From contig FR902233.1 in NCBI GenBank assembly GCA_000438415.1, forward strand, positions 1-64,000: 64,000 nt of DNA, given 5' to 3'. The position numbers were made by a program, and so were the translations under genes. Of this stretch, positions 16,657 to 24,935 are shown piece by piece (the stretch's first letter is position 1; each line of letters begins with the position of its first letter). The stretch is from Clostridium sp. CAG:628 (GTDB lineage: Bacteria > Bacillota_I > Bacilli_A > RF39 > UBA660). Below the pieces are notes generated by a model. The model was given only the letters and a program-made list of their open reading frames with translations. It did no database searches and was not told where the DNA came from.

Positions 16657-17058
16657 TTGAAAAAAGAAAATGTAAAAATTTTAACCGCAGCAACTATAGG
16701 TGCCTTAGCAGGATGCTCTTTAGGTATATTATTTGCACCTAGAAAAGGTAGTGAAACAAGACAAAAAATCAAAGAATGCTTTTCTAACATCAAAGAAAAT
16801 ATTTCAAATATTGATGAAGAAGATGTAAAATATTATATTGATAAAAAACTAAACGAAATTGATTATGAAATAGAAGTATTAGAAGGAACTTTAGAATTCA
16901 AAAAAGCAAAAAAGCAAGCAAAAAAAGTAATCAAAAAAATAAATAAACTAATTAGTTACACTTCAAAAAAAGGTTATGAAGAATTTGAAGACTTAATAAC
17001 TGATTTAAAAGAAAAAGCTGATGATATAGCAAGTGAAATATTAACTGACTTAAAATAA
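16657..17058 (+). CDS. YtxH-domain protein
   Basis: 133 aa. Gly/Ala-rich membrane segment followed by the LGILFAPRKGSETR motif of YtxH/general-stress proteins, then a long charged region predicted to be helical or coiled coil (about 50-130). I chose TTG at 16657 because AGAGG lies 8 nt upstream; the GTG at 16648 overlaps that site. Likely inner-membrane-associated; relatives are stress-induced. Function unknown. Confidence 0.75.
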   Translation: MKKENVKILTAATIGALAGCSLGILFAPRKGSETRQKIKECFSNIKENISNIDEEDVKYYIDKKLNEIDYEIEVLEGTLEFKKAKKQAKKVIKKINKLISYTSKKGYEEFEDLITDLKEKADDIASEILTDLK

Positions 17059-17071
17059 ATGTCAGTTTTTT
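17043..17071 (+). terminator. Terminator of YtxH-like gene
   Basis: AACTGAC / GTCAGTT stem overlapping the stop codon, then a T run. Confidence 0.8.
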
Positions 17072-17091
17072 TATTTATAAAATTATTCCAT

Positions 17092-17126
17092 AAAAAAAAA
17101 TTGAACCATATTTCTATAATTCAATT
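17092..17126 (-). terminator. Terminator of the 17136-18901 operon
   Basis: Minus-strand AATTGAA / TTCAATT stem followed by nine T. Confidence 0.8.
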
Positions 17127-17135
17127 TATAACTTT

Positions 17136-17732
17136 TTAGTTATCCCCTTTATTTTCACGTCTATTTTTCAATATAAGATAAACTACTAAACAAATAAATC
17201 CAAATATAACTGTAAACACAATTGATAACATAAGAGTCTCATTTCTATAATATCTAGTTTTAACAGTTTCTATAGTATCTAATCTATCTTTATATCCACT
17301 TTGATATAACTCTATAAAAGATTTTTCTATATTCTCATTAACACTCTCATCATAAGTAATAAAATAAGTATTACCTATAACTATAAAAGGAGTACTCTGT
17401 ACACTAGCCCTCAAATAATCAAACACATTATTCATTAACAATTTATTATCTTCGTTATTACTAACTTCAAAACTTCTTAATATAAAGAATTCACCATATC
17501 TTTCATAATTATCGTTTAAATAATTAAGAAAATCTATACTCTTTTGTTCACCCTTTGTTCTAAATAAGTAAATTGGTACTTTATTCTTATCATCTTCACT
17601 ATAATCAATATCAGTTTCTATCCCTTCACTCTTCAAAGCCTCAAGTAAATTTTCACTTTTAATCTCAGCATTAACCATAAAAGGAACAAACATCATTATT
17701 ACTATTAATAACTTAAATATTACTTTTCTCAT
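17136..17732 (-). CDS. Membrane-tethered thioredoxin-fold-like protein without CXXC
   Basis: 198 aa. A signal peptide or N-terminal helix (about 1-22, ending VNAE), an outside domain (about 25-160) and a C-terminal membrane helix (about 167-188) with a basic tail. The order of VPIYLF, a helix, FFILRSFEV and STPFIVIGNTYFI, with a cis-Pro-like TPF, suggests a thioredoxin fold, but the first-helix CXXC is replaced by RTKGEQK, so no redox chemistry is expected. It starts in a TAATG overlap with the upstream gene, so the pair probably works together outside the cell. Confidence 0.55.
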   Translation of the reverse strand: MRKVIFKLLIVIMMFVPFMVNAEIKSENLLEALKSEGIETDIDYSEDDKNKVPIYLFRTKGEQKSIDFLNYLNDNYERYGEFFILRSFEVSNNEDNKLLMNNVFDYLRASVQSTPFIVIGNTYFITYDESVNENIEKSFIELYQSGYKDRLDTIETVKTRYYRNETLMLSIVFTVIFGFICLVVYLILKNRRENKGDN

Positions 17733-18901
17733 TACATACTTCCCCCAAACATCATAATTTGAATTTGTTTATATAACTCATTCATACCTTCACTATTACC
17801 AAGTTGTTCTTCTAAATAAATTAAATCATTTTCATCAACATTATCAAGATTCTTACTCTTACTATAATCGTAATCTTTATATTCAATATCTTTTTCTTCG
17901 TAAACTACATCAACCATAAAACCATTTTTATTATCTTGAAGTAAAACTTTAAACTTATTATCATTAACCTCTTCAATAACTAATTTATAAATATTTTTAT
18001 TATCTTCTTTTGTATTAATATTATACTCAGTTGTCTTATCATCAACTATATTCACTTCAAAATAATCCACATCTGAATAAAATCTAACATTTCCTAAACT
18101 ATATTCCAAATTATTTCTATTTAACGTGATAATTGTCTTTCTTATTCTATATTTTTCAGGAACTAATCCATCAGTCTTAAAACCTATTCTATTAAGTAAA
18201 TCAACAAATCCATTCTTTTTCAAATTATTTTGAAATCTTTTATAAAATTTATTATCATAAGTTATAGTTAAAACTATATTATCTTTAGAAACAGTTCTCT
18301 TTAAATTATAATCCTCTACACTATCTTTAAAAGCATCAACTACTGGTTTAAAAAAATTATCATTTAAATCATTTTTATCATTTAACTCATCAAGAAACTT
18401 ATCAAATTTACTTTTACTTTCTTCATACTTAACTTGTTCTTCTTCACTAATATTATCTAAATTTTCAAAGTAATATATTCTATCATAAGCACCTACATAT
18501 GTCTTTTTCTCGTTATAACCAAATAATAGATTTAAAAGTTTCTTATCATTAAAAGTTAAATCCGCTTCAAATCTAACTTCATTTTCATTATTATAATAAA
18601 GGTCTAGTCTATACTTATACTTATTTAAAATAACTAGTAGTTGTTCAATATCTTTATTATCACTATAAGCATTATAACTAAAATCATATCTTTTAGCAAA
18701 CTTAACTTGTTCACTTGTACTGCTTTTATCACTACTTTCAAAATCAATTTTACTAATAACACTTTCAAAAATATTCTTCGGTGTTAACTTATAATAAACA
18801 TAAGTTCCTAAAGCAAGTAGTCCTATAAAAATAGCTATAATAAGTAACCATTTAATATAATTATTTTCCTTATCTACAAAAAACACTTCTTCTTTATCCA
18901 T
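17732..18901 (-). CDS. Membrane-anchored extracellular protein, function unknown
   Basis: 389 aa. A cytoplasmic ~20 residues, one membrane helix (about 19-38, WLLIIAIFIGLLALGTYVYY), then a ~340-residue acidic, Asn/Lys/Tyr-rich outside region. No family recognised; scattered strands such as NIVLTITYDN and KFKVLLQD suggest a beta-rich fold. I chose the ATG at 18901 because GGGAGAAG precedes it. It is followed by the thioredoxin-like membrane protein with a TAATG overlap and shares a promoter with it. Confidence 0.6.
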   Translation of the reverse strand: MDKEEVFFVDKENNYIKWLLIIAIFIGLLALGTYVYYKLTPKNIFESVISKIDFESSDKSSTSEQVKFAKRYDFSYNAYSDNKDIEQLLVILNKYKYRLDLYYNNENEVRFEADLTFNDKKLLNLLFGYNEKKTYVGAYDRIYYFENLDNISEEEQVKYEESKSKFDKFLDELNDKNDLNDNFFKPVVDAFKDSVEDYNLKRTVSKDNIVLTITYDNKFYKRFQNNLKKNGFVDLLNRIGFKTDGLVPEKYRIRKTIITLNRNNLEYSLGNVRFYSDVDYFEVNIVDDKTTEYNINTKEDNKNIYKLVIEEVNDNKFKVLLQDNKNGFMVDVVYEEKDIEYKDYDYSKSKNLDNVDENDLIYLEEQLGNSEGMNELYKQIQIMMFGGSM

Positions 18902-18923
18902 ACTTAACTTCTCCCATATATAA

Positions 18924-18952
18924 ATTATATAATTTTTTAACAAAATTCTCAA
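18924..18952 (-). promoter_or_regulatory. Sigma-A promoter of the 18901-17136 operon
   Basis: Minus-strand TTGAGA (18947-18952), 17 nt, TATAAT (18924-18929). Confidence 0.75.
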
Positions 18953-19015
18953 GTAAAATATAGACATTTAATAGTTTTTATGATTAAATAAGTTTATAGG
19001 GAAGTGGGGAGTTTT

Positions 19016-21124
19016 ATGAAAAAACAATTAATAGAATATATAGAAAGTGATAAATTTGAAACTATAAGTTTTAATGAAATTAAAAAACTTTTAGGAATAT
19101 CTAAAAAACACATGAACGATGAATTAAAAGAAGTACTTAATTCTTTAGAATTAGAAGGTCTTTTGTATGAATGTAAAGATGGTTTATACAAAAAAATGCC
19201 TTCTAATTTTTTAGTTACAACAATAGATGAAACAAAAAAAGGCACAAAATATTACGAAACAAATAATACAAGATATATACTTGAAAAAAATAAATTAAAT
19301 GGATCTCTTTGTTATGACAAAGTAATAATTGATACAAACACAAATGAAGTAGTAAAAGTACTTGTAAGAAATATGCCAAATGTAGTCTGCGAAGTAAGAA
19401 TGACTCCAGAAGGTTTTAAATATTTATATCCAGTTAACACAAATAATAACTTAAAAATAACTATTGGAACACAAAAAATGAAAAAATTAATTCCAGGTTC
19501 AAGAGTTCTTATAGAAGCAACTAATGAAATTTATGATAACATGTATGTAGGAAAATATATTAAAACAATAGGTTTTATTAACGAACCAGATATAGACTTC
19601 AAAACAATTGCTTACAATTATGGTTTCAATTTAGAGTTTCCTAAAGAAGTGTTAGAAGAATTAAAAAAATTCTCTAATGAAGTAACTTATGAAGACAAAA
19701 TTGGAAGAGTAGATTTAACTAATGAAAGAGTTTTTACAATAGATGGAAAAGACTGTAAAGACATGGATGACGCAATAAGTATAAAAAGAAAAGAAGATGG
19801 TGGTTACATTCTAAAAGTACATATTGCACATGTTAGCCATTATGTTAAATTTGGTAGTGCCATTTTTGAAGAAGCAGCTCGTCGTGGCAACAGTGTATAT
19901 TTTCCAGATTCTGTTGTAGCAATGCTTCCAGAAAGATTATCTAATGACTTATGTAGTTTAAACCCAAACGTTGAAAGATTAACAAGAACTGTTGAAATAG
20001 AATTAGATAAAAACGCTAAAGTAACAAGTTATAAAACATACCGTTCAGTTATAAAATCAAAATTAAAAATGAACTATGATGATGTATTTGATATAATAAC
20101 AGGTAAAGAAGCAAAAAGTGAATACAAACCATTTGTTAACGACTTAATGATACTTAAAGAATTATCAGAAAAACTAACCAACATTAAAATTGAAAGAGGA
20201 TACACTAATTTTGATAGTGAAGAATTAAAATTCGTAATGGACGAACTAGGTAACACAAAAGAAATACTAGTTGAAAAAGATAACATCGCGCATGAAATAA
20301 TTGAAAACTGCATGCTTTTACCTAACGAACTTGTAACACATTTATATCCTGGTTTTCCATTTGGCTTTAGAAACCATGAATTACCAAGCACATACAAAAT
20401 GTATGATTTAATTGAAACAATAAAAGAATTAGGTTACCCAGTTAGAAACCTTAAAAATATGAAACCTAACTTCTTAATACAAAGATTATTAAATGATTTT
20501 AAAGGTAAAGAAGAATATGTAATAATTTCAAGAATTATATTAACAAGTATGAAACTTGCATACTATGGAACTGAAAACAAAGGTCATTTTGGTTTAGCGA
20601 TAGAAGATGGTTATACACACTACACTAGTCCAATTAGAAGATTAAATGATTTAATAATACACAATTTATTAGATATGTACGAAGATGGAACTTTAACAAA
20701 AGAAAAACTAATTGAAATTGATAAAATGTTAGAAAAACTTTTAACACATGCTTCTCGTATGGAAAGACAAGCAGAAAAAGCAGAATATGAAGCAGATAAA
20801 TTACAAGTAATTAATTACCTAAAACAACGTATTGGCGAAGAACAAATCGCATACATAGAAAAGATAACACCTGAATATATTAAAGTAATCGTACCAGGTT
20901 TAATGGATGGAATTATTAATTATGATAGCATGCCAGAAAGAACCTACATGTTACCATCTGGAAAACTAAAAGGAGTTGACACAGGAAGAGTCTATAAACC
21001 TGGTCACAAAGTATTACTTACAATTAAAGATGCAACTTATGTAGACAAATCAATTTATTATAACTTAGTAGACAACTTAACTTTAACAGAATGTGATAAT
21101 AATAAACTAACAAGAAAATTATAG
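19016..21124 (+). CDS. rnr: Ribonuclease R
   Basis: 702 aa. A 3'-5' exoribonuclease that digests structured RNA and takes part in tmRNA-linked decay. It has an N-terminal winged-helix segment (about 5-65), cold-shock domains (about 70-220), an RNB catalytic domain beginning near 229 with the metal-binding cluster DGKDCKDMDDA (about 243-253), HYTSPIRR (about 537-544), and a C-terminal S1-like domain (about 615-690). I chose the ATG at 19016 because GTGGGGAG lies just upstream; a GTG at 19004 overlaps that site. It heads a three-gene run. smpB and secG, the common neighbours, are not here. Confidence 0.95.
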   Translation: MKKQLIEYIESDKFETISFNEIKKLLGISKKHMNDELKEVLNSLELEGLLYECKDGLYKKMPSNFLVTTIDETKKGTKYYETNNTRYILEKNKLNGSLCYDKVIIDTNTNEVVKVLVRNMPNVVCEVRMTPEGFKYLYPVNTNNNLKITIGTQKMKKLIPGSRVLIEATNEIYDNMYVGKYIKTIGFINEPDIDFKTIAYNYGFNLEFPKEVLEELKKFSNEVTYEDKIGRVDLTNERVFTIDGKDCKDMDDAISIKRKEDGGYILKVHIAHVSHYVKFGSAIFEEAARRGNSVYFPDSVVAMLPERLSNDLCSLNPNVERLTRTVEIELDKNAKVTSYKTYRSVIKSKLKMNYDDVFDIITGKEAKSEYKPFVNDLMILKELSEKLTNIKIERGYTNFDSEELKFVMDELGNTKEILVEKDNIAHEIIENCMLLPNELVTHLYPGFPFGFRNHELPSTYKMYDLIETIKELGYPVRNLKNMKPNFLIQRLLNDFKGKEEYVIISRIILTSMKLAYYGTENKGHFGLAIEDGYTHYTSPIRRLNDLIIHNLLDMYEDGTLTKEKLIEIDKMLEKLLTHASRMERQAEKAEYEADKLQVINYLKQRIGEEQIAYIEKITPEYIKVIVPGLMDGIINYDSMPERTYMLPSGKLKGVDTGRVYKPGHKVLLTIKDATYVDKSIYYNLVDNLTLTECDNNKLTRKL

Positions 21125-21132
21125 GAGTACTT

Positions 21133-21810
21133 ATGAATAACGAAAAAAGAATATTTACAAGTGGTTTAGACTTTAATAAATTATTTATTATATTCGTGAT
21201 TGGTTGCCTTTTTGGTAACTATTATGAAATGATACTAAATTTAGTAAGACACTACTTAAGGGATGGTAGTATATTTTGGGAAGTAAGACGTGGGGTCATT
21301 TATGGCCCTTTTAGTCCTGTTTATGGAATGGGTGCTGTTTTAATGACAAAACTCCTAGTAGGTAAAAATAATAAATGGTATATAACACTTATAAAAGGTG
21401 CTTTGCTAGGTGGGTCTTTTGAATACTTAACAAGTTTCTTACAAGAAACATTTACTGGTACAACTAGTTGGAATTACTCAAAAAAAATACTAGACATTAA
21501 TGGAAGAACTACAATACCTATTATGCTTTTATGGGGACTACTTTGTGTAGTATTTGTCCACTTCATTTACCCATGGTTATCAAAAAAAATAGAAAGTATC
21601 CCATACAACATTGGAAAACCTATTCTTACAGTATTTATAGTCTTTTTATCTCTTGATATGTTTATATCTTTTACAGCCGTAATAAGGCAGTCATTAAGAA
21701 GAGAAGGATATCCAGCATACACTTACTTAGGTGAATTTTGTGATAAAGTTTATACAGACGAAAGACTAAAAAAGGCATACCCTAACATGAAAGTGAGAAG
21801 TAAAAAATGA
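21133..21810 (+). CDS. CmpB-type putative ABC transporter membrane protein (PF06541-like)
   Basis: 225 aa with about five membrane helices. Family-like motifs are RRGVIYGPFSPVYGMGA (about 53-69), SFEYLTSFLQE, WNYSKKILDINGRTTIP and LLWGLLCVVFVHFIYPWL. These proteins were named putative ABC permeases, but their role is unproven. It starts 8 nt after rnr with AGGAGT and overlaps the glycosyltransferase start (ATGA). Confidence 0.75.
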   Translation: MNNEKRIFTSGLDFNKLFIIFVIGCLFGNYYEMILNLVRHYLRDGSIFWEVRRGVIYGPFSPVYGMGAVLMTKLLVGKNNKWYITLIKGALLGGSFEYLTSFLQETFTGTTSWNYSKKILDINGRTTIPIMLLWGLLCVVFVHFIYPWLSKKIESIPYNIGKPILTVFIVFLSLDMFISFTAVIRQSLRREGYPAYTYLGEFCDKVYTDERLKKAYPNMKVRSKK

Positions 21811-22961
21811 TAAGTAATATATTTATAATAATTGGTGTAACTTTGTTTATATCAAAGTTAATAATAACCCAATTTAATAAAAATAAACCTACAAAAATAA
21901 ATGTGAATAACCCAAACTACTGCATTTTAGTACCCGCTAGAAATGAGTCACGTGTAATTGAAGACTTACTACTCAGTATAAAATCTCAAACACAAAAAGT
22001 ACCTTTTGAAAATGTATATATTATTGTAGAAGATAAAAATGACCCTACTACAAAAATTGCTAAAAAATATAATGCAAATATAATCATAAGACAAAAACTA
22101 GAACTAAAAAGAAAAGGATATGCTCTGATGGAAGCAATAGAAAGAATTACAAAAACAAAGAATTACGACGCATACTTTATATTTGATGCAGACAACATAT
22201 TAGATAAAAACTATATTTCAGAAATGAACAAATCATTTATGAGTGGATATGACATTGGAATTGGTTATAGACTAAACAAAAACAAAACAAACAGCATCGC
22301 TTCTTCGAGCCATTTAATATTCACACTAGTAAACGAACTATCTAATAAAAACAGAAACAAACATAACATAAACTGTAACTGTTCTGGAACTGGATTTTAT
22401 ATAACAGGAAAACTTATTAACAAACTAAAAACTTATCCGTTTCACTCACTTACTGAAGACTACGAAATTTCACTATACGCTTGCACTAACAATTTAACAA
22501 CAACATACAACAGAAATGCCTTATTCTATGATGAACAACCAACAAACTATAAAACATATTTAAAACAAAGAACAAGATGGGTAAGCGGTTACTTTGAAGC
22601 AAGAAAAAAATACAGAAAAAGTTTACTAAAAAATATAAACTTTAAAAACAAAAACTTTGCTTCAAACTATAACTCTTTTATAGGAATATATGACTTAATA
22701 TTCTTACTTATTGGCTTAATACTAAAAATGTTAAATCACCCACTTTTAATACCATTAATAGTTTACTTAGTTCTCATGTTACTAACAATTTATCTAATAC
22801 ATATAGAAAAAAACTATAAACTAAACACTTCACTTTATATAAAAACTATACTAGTGCACCCACTACTTTTACTTAGTTACATACTTTGTTTAATAAAAGT
22901 ACTAACTAGTAAAGAAATAACATGGGATACTATAGAACACAAAGAGACTTTAAATAAATAA
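21807..22961 (+). CDS. Membrane glycosyltransferase, family GT2
   Basis: 384 aa. One N-terminal helix, a GT-A catalytic domain and two or three C-terminal helices. Motifs: PARNESRVIEDLL (about 34-46), FDADN with the DxD metal site (about 126-130), SLTEDYE (TED, about 216) and QRTRW (QxxRW, about 253-257), the set seen in processive cellulose/chitin/hyaluronan-type synthases and poly-GlcNAc synthase. It probably makes a surface polysaccharide or glycolipid. ATGA overlap with the upstream gene suggests coupling. Confidence 0.85.
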   Translation: MISNIFIIIGVTLFISKLIITQFNKNKPTKINVNNPNYCILVPARNESRVIEDLLLSIKSQTQKVPFENVYIIVEDKNDPTTKIAKKYNANIIIRQKLELKRKGYALMEAIERITKTKNYDAYFIFDADNILDKNYISEMNKSFMSGYDIGIGYRLNKNKTNSIASSSHLIFTLVNELSNKNRNKHNINCNCSGTGFYITGKLINKLKTYPFHSLTEDYEISLYACTNNLTTTYNRNALFYDEQPTNYKTYLKQRTRWVSGYFEARKKYRKSLLKNINFKNKNFASNYNSFIGIYDLIFLLIGLILKMLNHPLLIPLIVYLVLMLLTIYLIHIEKNYKLNTSLYIKTILVHPLLLLSYILCLIKVLTSKEITWDTIEHKETLNK

Positions 22962-22975
22962 GTCTCTTTTAATTT
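22941..22975 (+). terminator. Terminator of the rnr operon
   Basis: AAAGAGACTT / AAGTCTCTTT stem overlapping the glycosyltransferase stop, followed by TAATTTAAT. Confidence 0.7.
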
Positions 22976-23047
22976 AATAAGCAAACACATAAATAACCAA
23001 GTACATACTAAAAACGTAGAACGTTACTACATTTTTTAAAACTCACT

Positions 23048-23070
23048 AAAAAAATAGACAAAAGTCTATT
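23048..23070 (-). terminator. Terminator of psd
   Basis: Minus-strand AATAGAC / GTCTATT stem with TTTT loop and T run. Confidence 0.8.
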
Positions 23071-23926
23071 CTTTACTTACACCAATTTTCTCTCCACATT
23101 TAACTCTAGTCTCTATATTTTCAACGGAATTATTAAGAATATCTCTATCAATAACTACAGCATCTTTTTTTACAAGCAGTACAATAGTACTTCCACCAAA
23201 CAAGAACATTCCTTTTTCTTCTCCTTTTTTAAACTTATAATTATCATGTTTATTCTTAATCTTTCCAACAAGTGTTGCACCAACTTCTACTTCTACAATA
23301 TCTCCAAAATTCTTAGTATGAAGTGTAGTATACTCTCTACTATTTCTTTTAAATACCTTACACTTTCTATAAGCAATTGGCCTAACCGTATTTAAAACAC
23401 CTCTTACAAAATAATTGTCTTCTTGGCTACCATCATCAACATAATGATACCTATGATAATCATCCTTACATAACCTAAAAACAAGTGCTTTACCACCTAT
23501 ATAATTTTTATAAATTTCATCATCATTAAGTAAATCTTTAACACTATAAAAAGAATTCTTAATTTCAAAACAAGAATACTCATTAACATCATACACAGTC
23601 AACTTAGCATCACATGGGCTTATAAAAACATTCATATCTTTAACATAATCAATTTTCTTTTTCTTTCTTACAAAAAAAGAATTAAAACTTTTATATTTAA
23701 TATTTTCATAAACACTCATATCAATTTTATTCTTCTTAACAAAAGGTTTAATAAGTATTTTAGAAATTCTACTACTTAAAAATAAACCTATTAACTTAGA
23801 AATAAAAGGTAAACTTAAAAACTTAATCAAACATCTTCCAATTACACTTCCATAAAGAAAATTAACTAATTTTCCCTCTTTATCATAGTCTAAATTACCT
23901 TCCCTATCTTTAAACATATATAACAT
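23066..23926 (-). CDS. psd: Phosphatidylserine decarboxylase proenzyme
   Basis: 286 aa. Makes phosphatidylethanolamine from phosphatidylserine at the membrane. FNSFFVRK, SPCDAKL, CKDDYHRYHYVDDG (catalytic His region, about 154-167) and the self-cleavage site FGGSTI (about 243-248; LGST or GGST is typical) are visible, so it should process into two chains with a pyruvoyl group formed from the Ser. It lies 14 nt downstream of a DagK-like kinase gene, fitting a phospholipid operon. No PS synthase gene is in the window. Confidence 0.93.
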   Translation of the reverse strand: MLYMFKDREGNLDYDKEGKLVNFLYGSVIGRCLIKFLSLPFISKLIGLFLSSRISKILIKPFVKKNKIDMSVYENIKYKSFNSFFVRKKKKIDYVKDMNVFISPCDAKLTVYDVNEYSCFEIKNSFYSVKDLLNDDEIYKNYIGGKALVFRLCKDDYHRYHYVDDGSQEDNYFVRGVLNTVRPIAYRKCKVFKRNSREYTTLHTKNFGDIVEVEVGATLVGKIKNKHDNYKFKKGEEKGMFLFGGSTIVLLVKKDAVVIDRDILNNSVENIETRVKCGEKIGVSKE

Positions 23927-23940
23927 AATACTACCTACTT

Positions 23941-24885
23941 CTATTTATTTTCTTCTTTATATTCTTCTAAATTACTAAATAATTTAACTATATTTTTCTT
24001 AGGAACAAGCATATACATATCTTTATTTATACTAAATTTAAATTCTTTAGTATCATGTTTATACTCTTCACCATCAAGTACCCAACTATTAGGAACATCT
24101 TTAAATCTAACAACTAAATTATTAGTTTTATAATACTCAAGTCCAGGCATATTCTTCACTTCCCCAGCCAAAATCCTAGTAGCAAGCGCAATTAACTCAA
24201 CCTTAGTTTTAGCAGTAATCATAAGCACTTCAAACATATCATCATCTAATTTAACATCATTATATATATGACTTATTCCACCCATTCTACTTGTATTAGT
24301 AATAAAAAGGAAAGAATATATACCACTTTTCTTAATTCCATCTATCTCATATTCTAAATCAAAAAGTTTTACCTTCCCAGTAAATTCATGAATTGCATTA
24401 AAAATATAAGCAAGTCTTCCATATTTCTTTTTATACTTTCTAGGAGTATTATAACTAACATCAACATAACTACCTAAACAAGCCACATAAACAAATGGAA
24501 CATCATTAATCATACAAACATCCACATTCTTTTCAGTTCCACTAAGTAGCATCTGTGCATTAACTATCATATTCTTAGTGTACCCATACATTGTACCAAC
24601 ATCATTCATAGTACCAACAGGAAGTTGTGCCATAACAAGCTTATTCTTTCTCATTAAATTACCTGTTATGCCTTCATTTAAAGTACCATCCCCTCCAGCA
24701 CAAATAACTAAATCAACATCATCTTCTAACTCACTCACTATTCTAGTCGCATCTTTTGCCGCTTTAGTTGGACACATAACAGTCTCATACCCATTAACTT
24801 TCATAATTTCTGGAAGTTCTTTAAGATTTTTCTTATCAACAGGTCTTCCACTTTCAGGATTATATATAATTACACATTTTTTCAT
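23941..24885 (-). CDS. Diacylglycerol/lipid kinase (DagK/YegS family)
   Basis: 314 aa. NAD-kinase-like fold. YNPESG (about 7-12), the nucleotide-binding CAGGDGTLNEG (about 62-72), LPVGTMNDVG (about 88-97) and a C-terminal beta domain ending WVLDGEEY. Bacterial DagK phosphorylates diacylglycerol released by lipoteichoic acid synthesis, which fits the LtaS-like gene in this window. I chose the ATG at 24885 with GGGCGG upstream; the TTG five codons earlier overlaps that site. Confidence 0.88.
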   Translation of the reverse strand: MKKCVIIYNPESGRPVDKKNLKELPEIMKVNGYETVMCPTKAAKDATRIVSELEDDVDLVICAGGDGTLNEGITGNLMRKNKLVMAQLPVGTMNDVGTMYGYTKNMIVNAQMLLSGTEKNVDVCMINDVPFVYVACLGSYVDVSYNTPRKYKKKYGRLAYIFNAIHEFTGKVKLFDLEYEIDGIKKSGIYSFLFITNTSRMGGISHIYNDVKLDDDMFEVLMITAKTKVELIALATRILAGEVKNMPGLEYYKTNNLVVRFKDVPNSWVLDGEEYKHDTKEFKFSINKDMYMLVPKKNIVKLFSNLEEYKEENK

Positions 24886-24935
24886 AATTTCCGCCCTCAA
24901 AATAATTTTATCAAATTAACATATAAAAGTCTACT

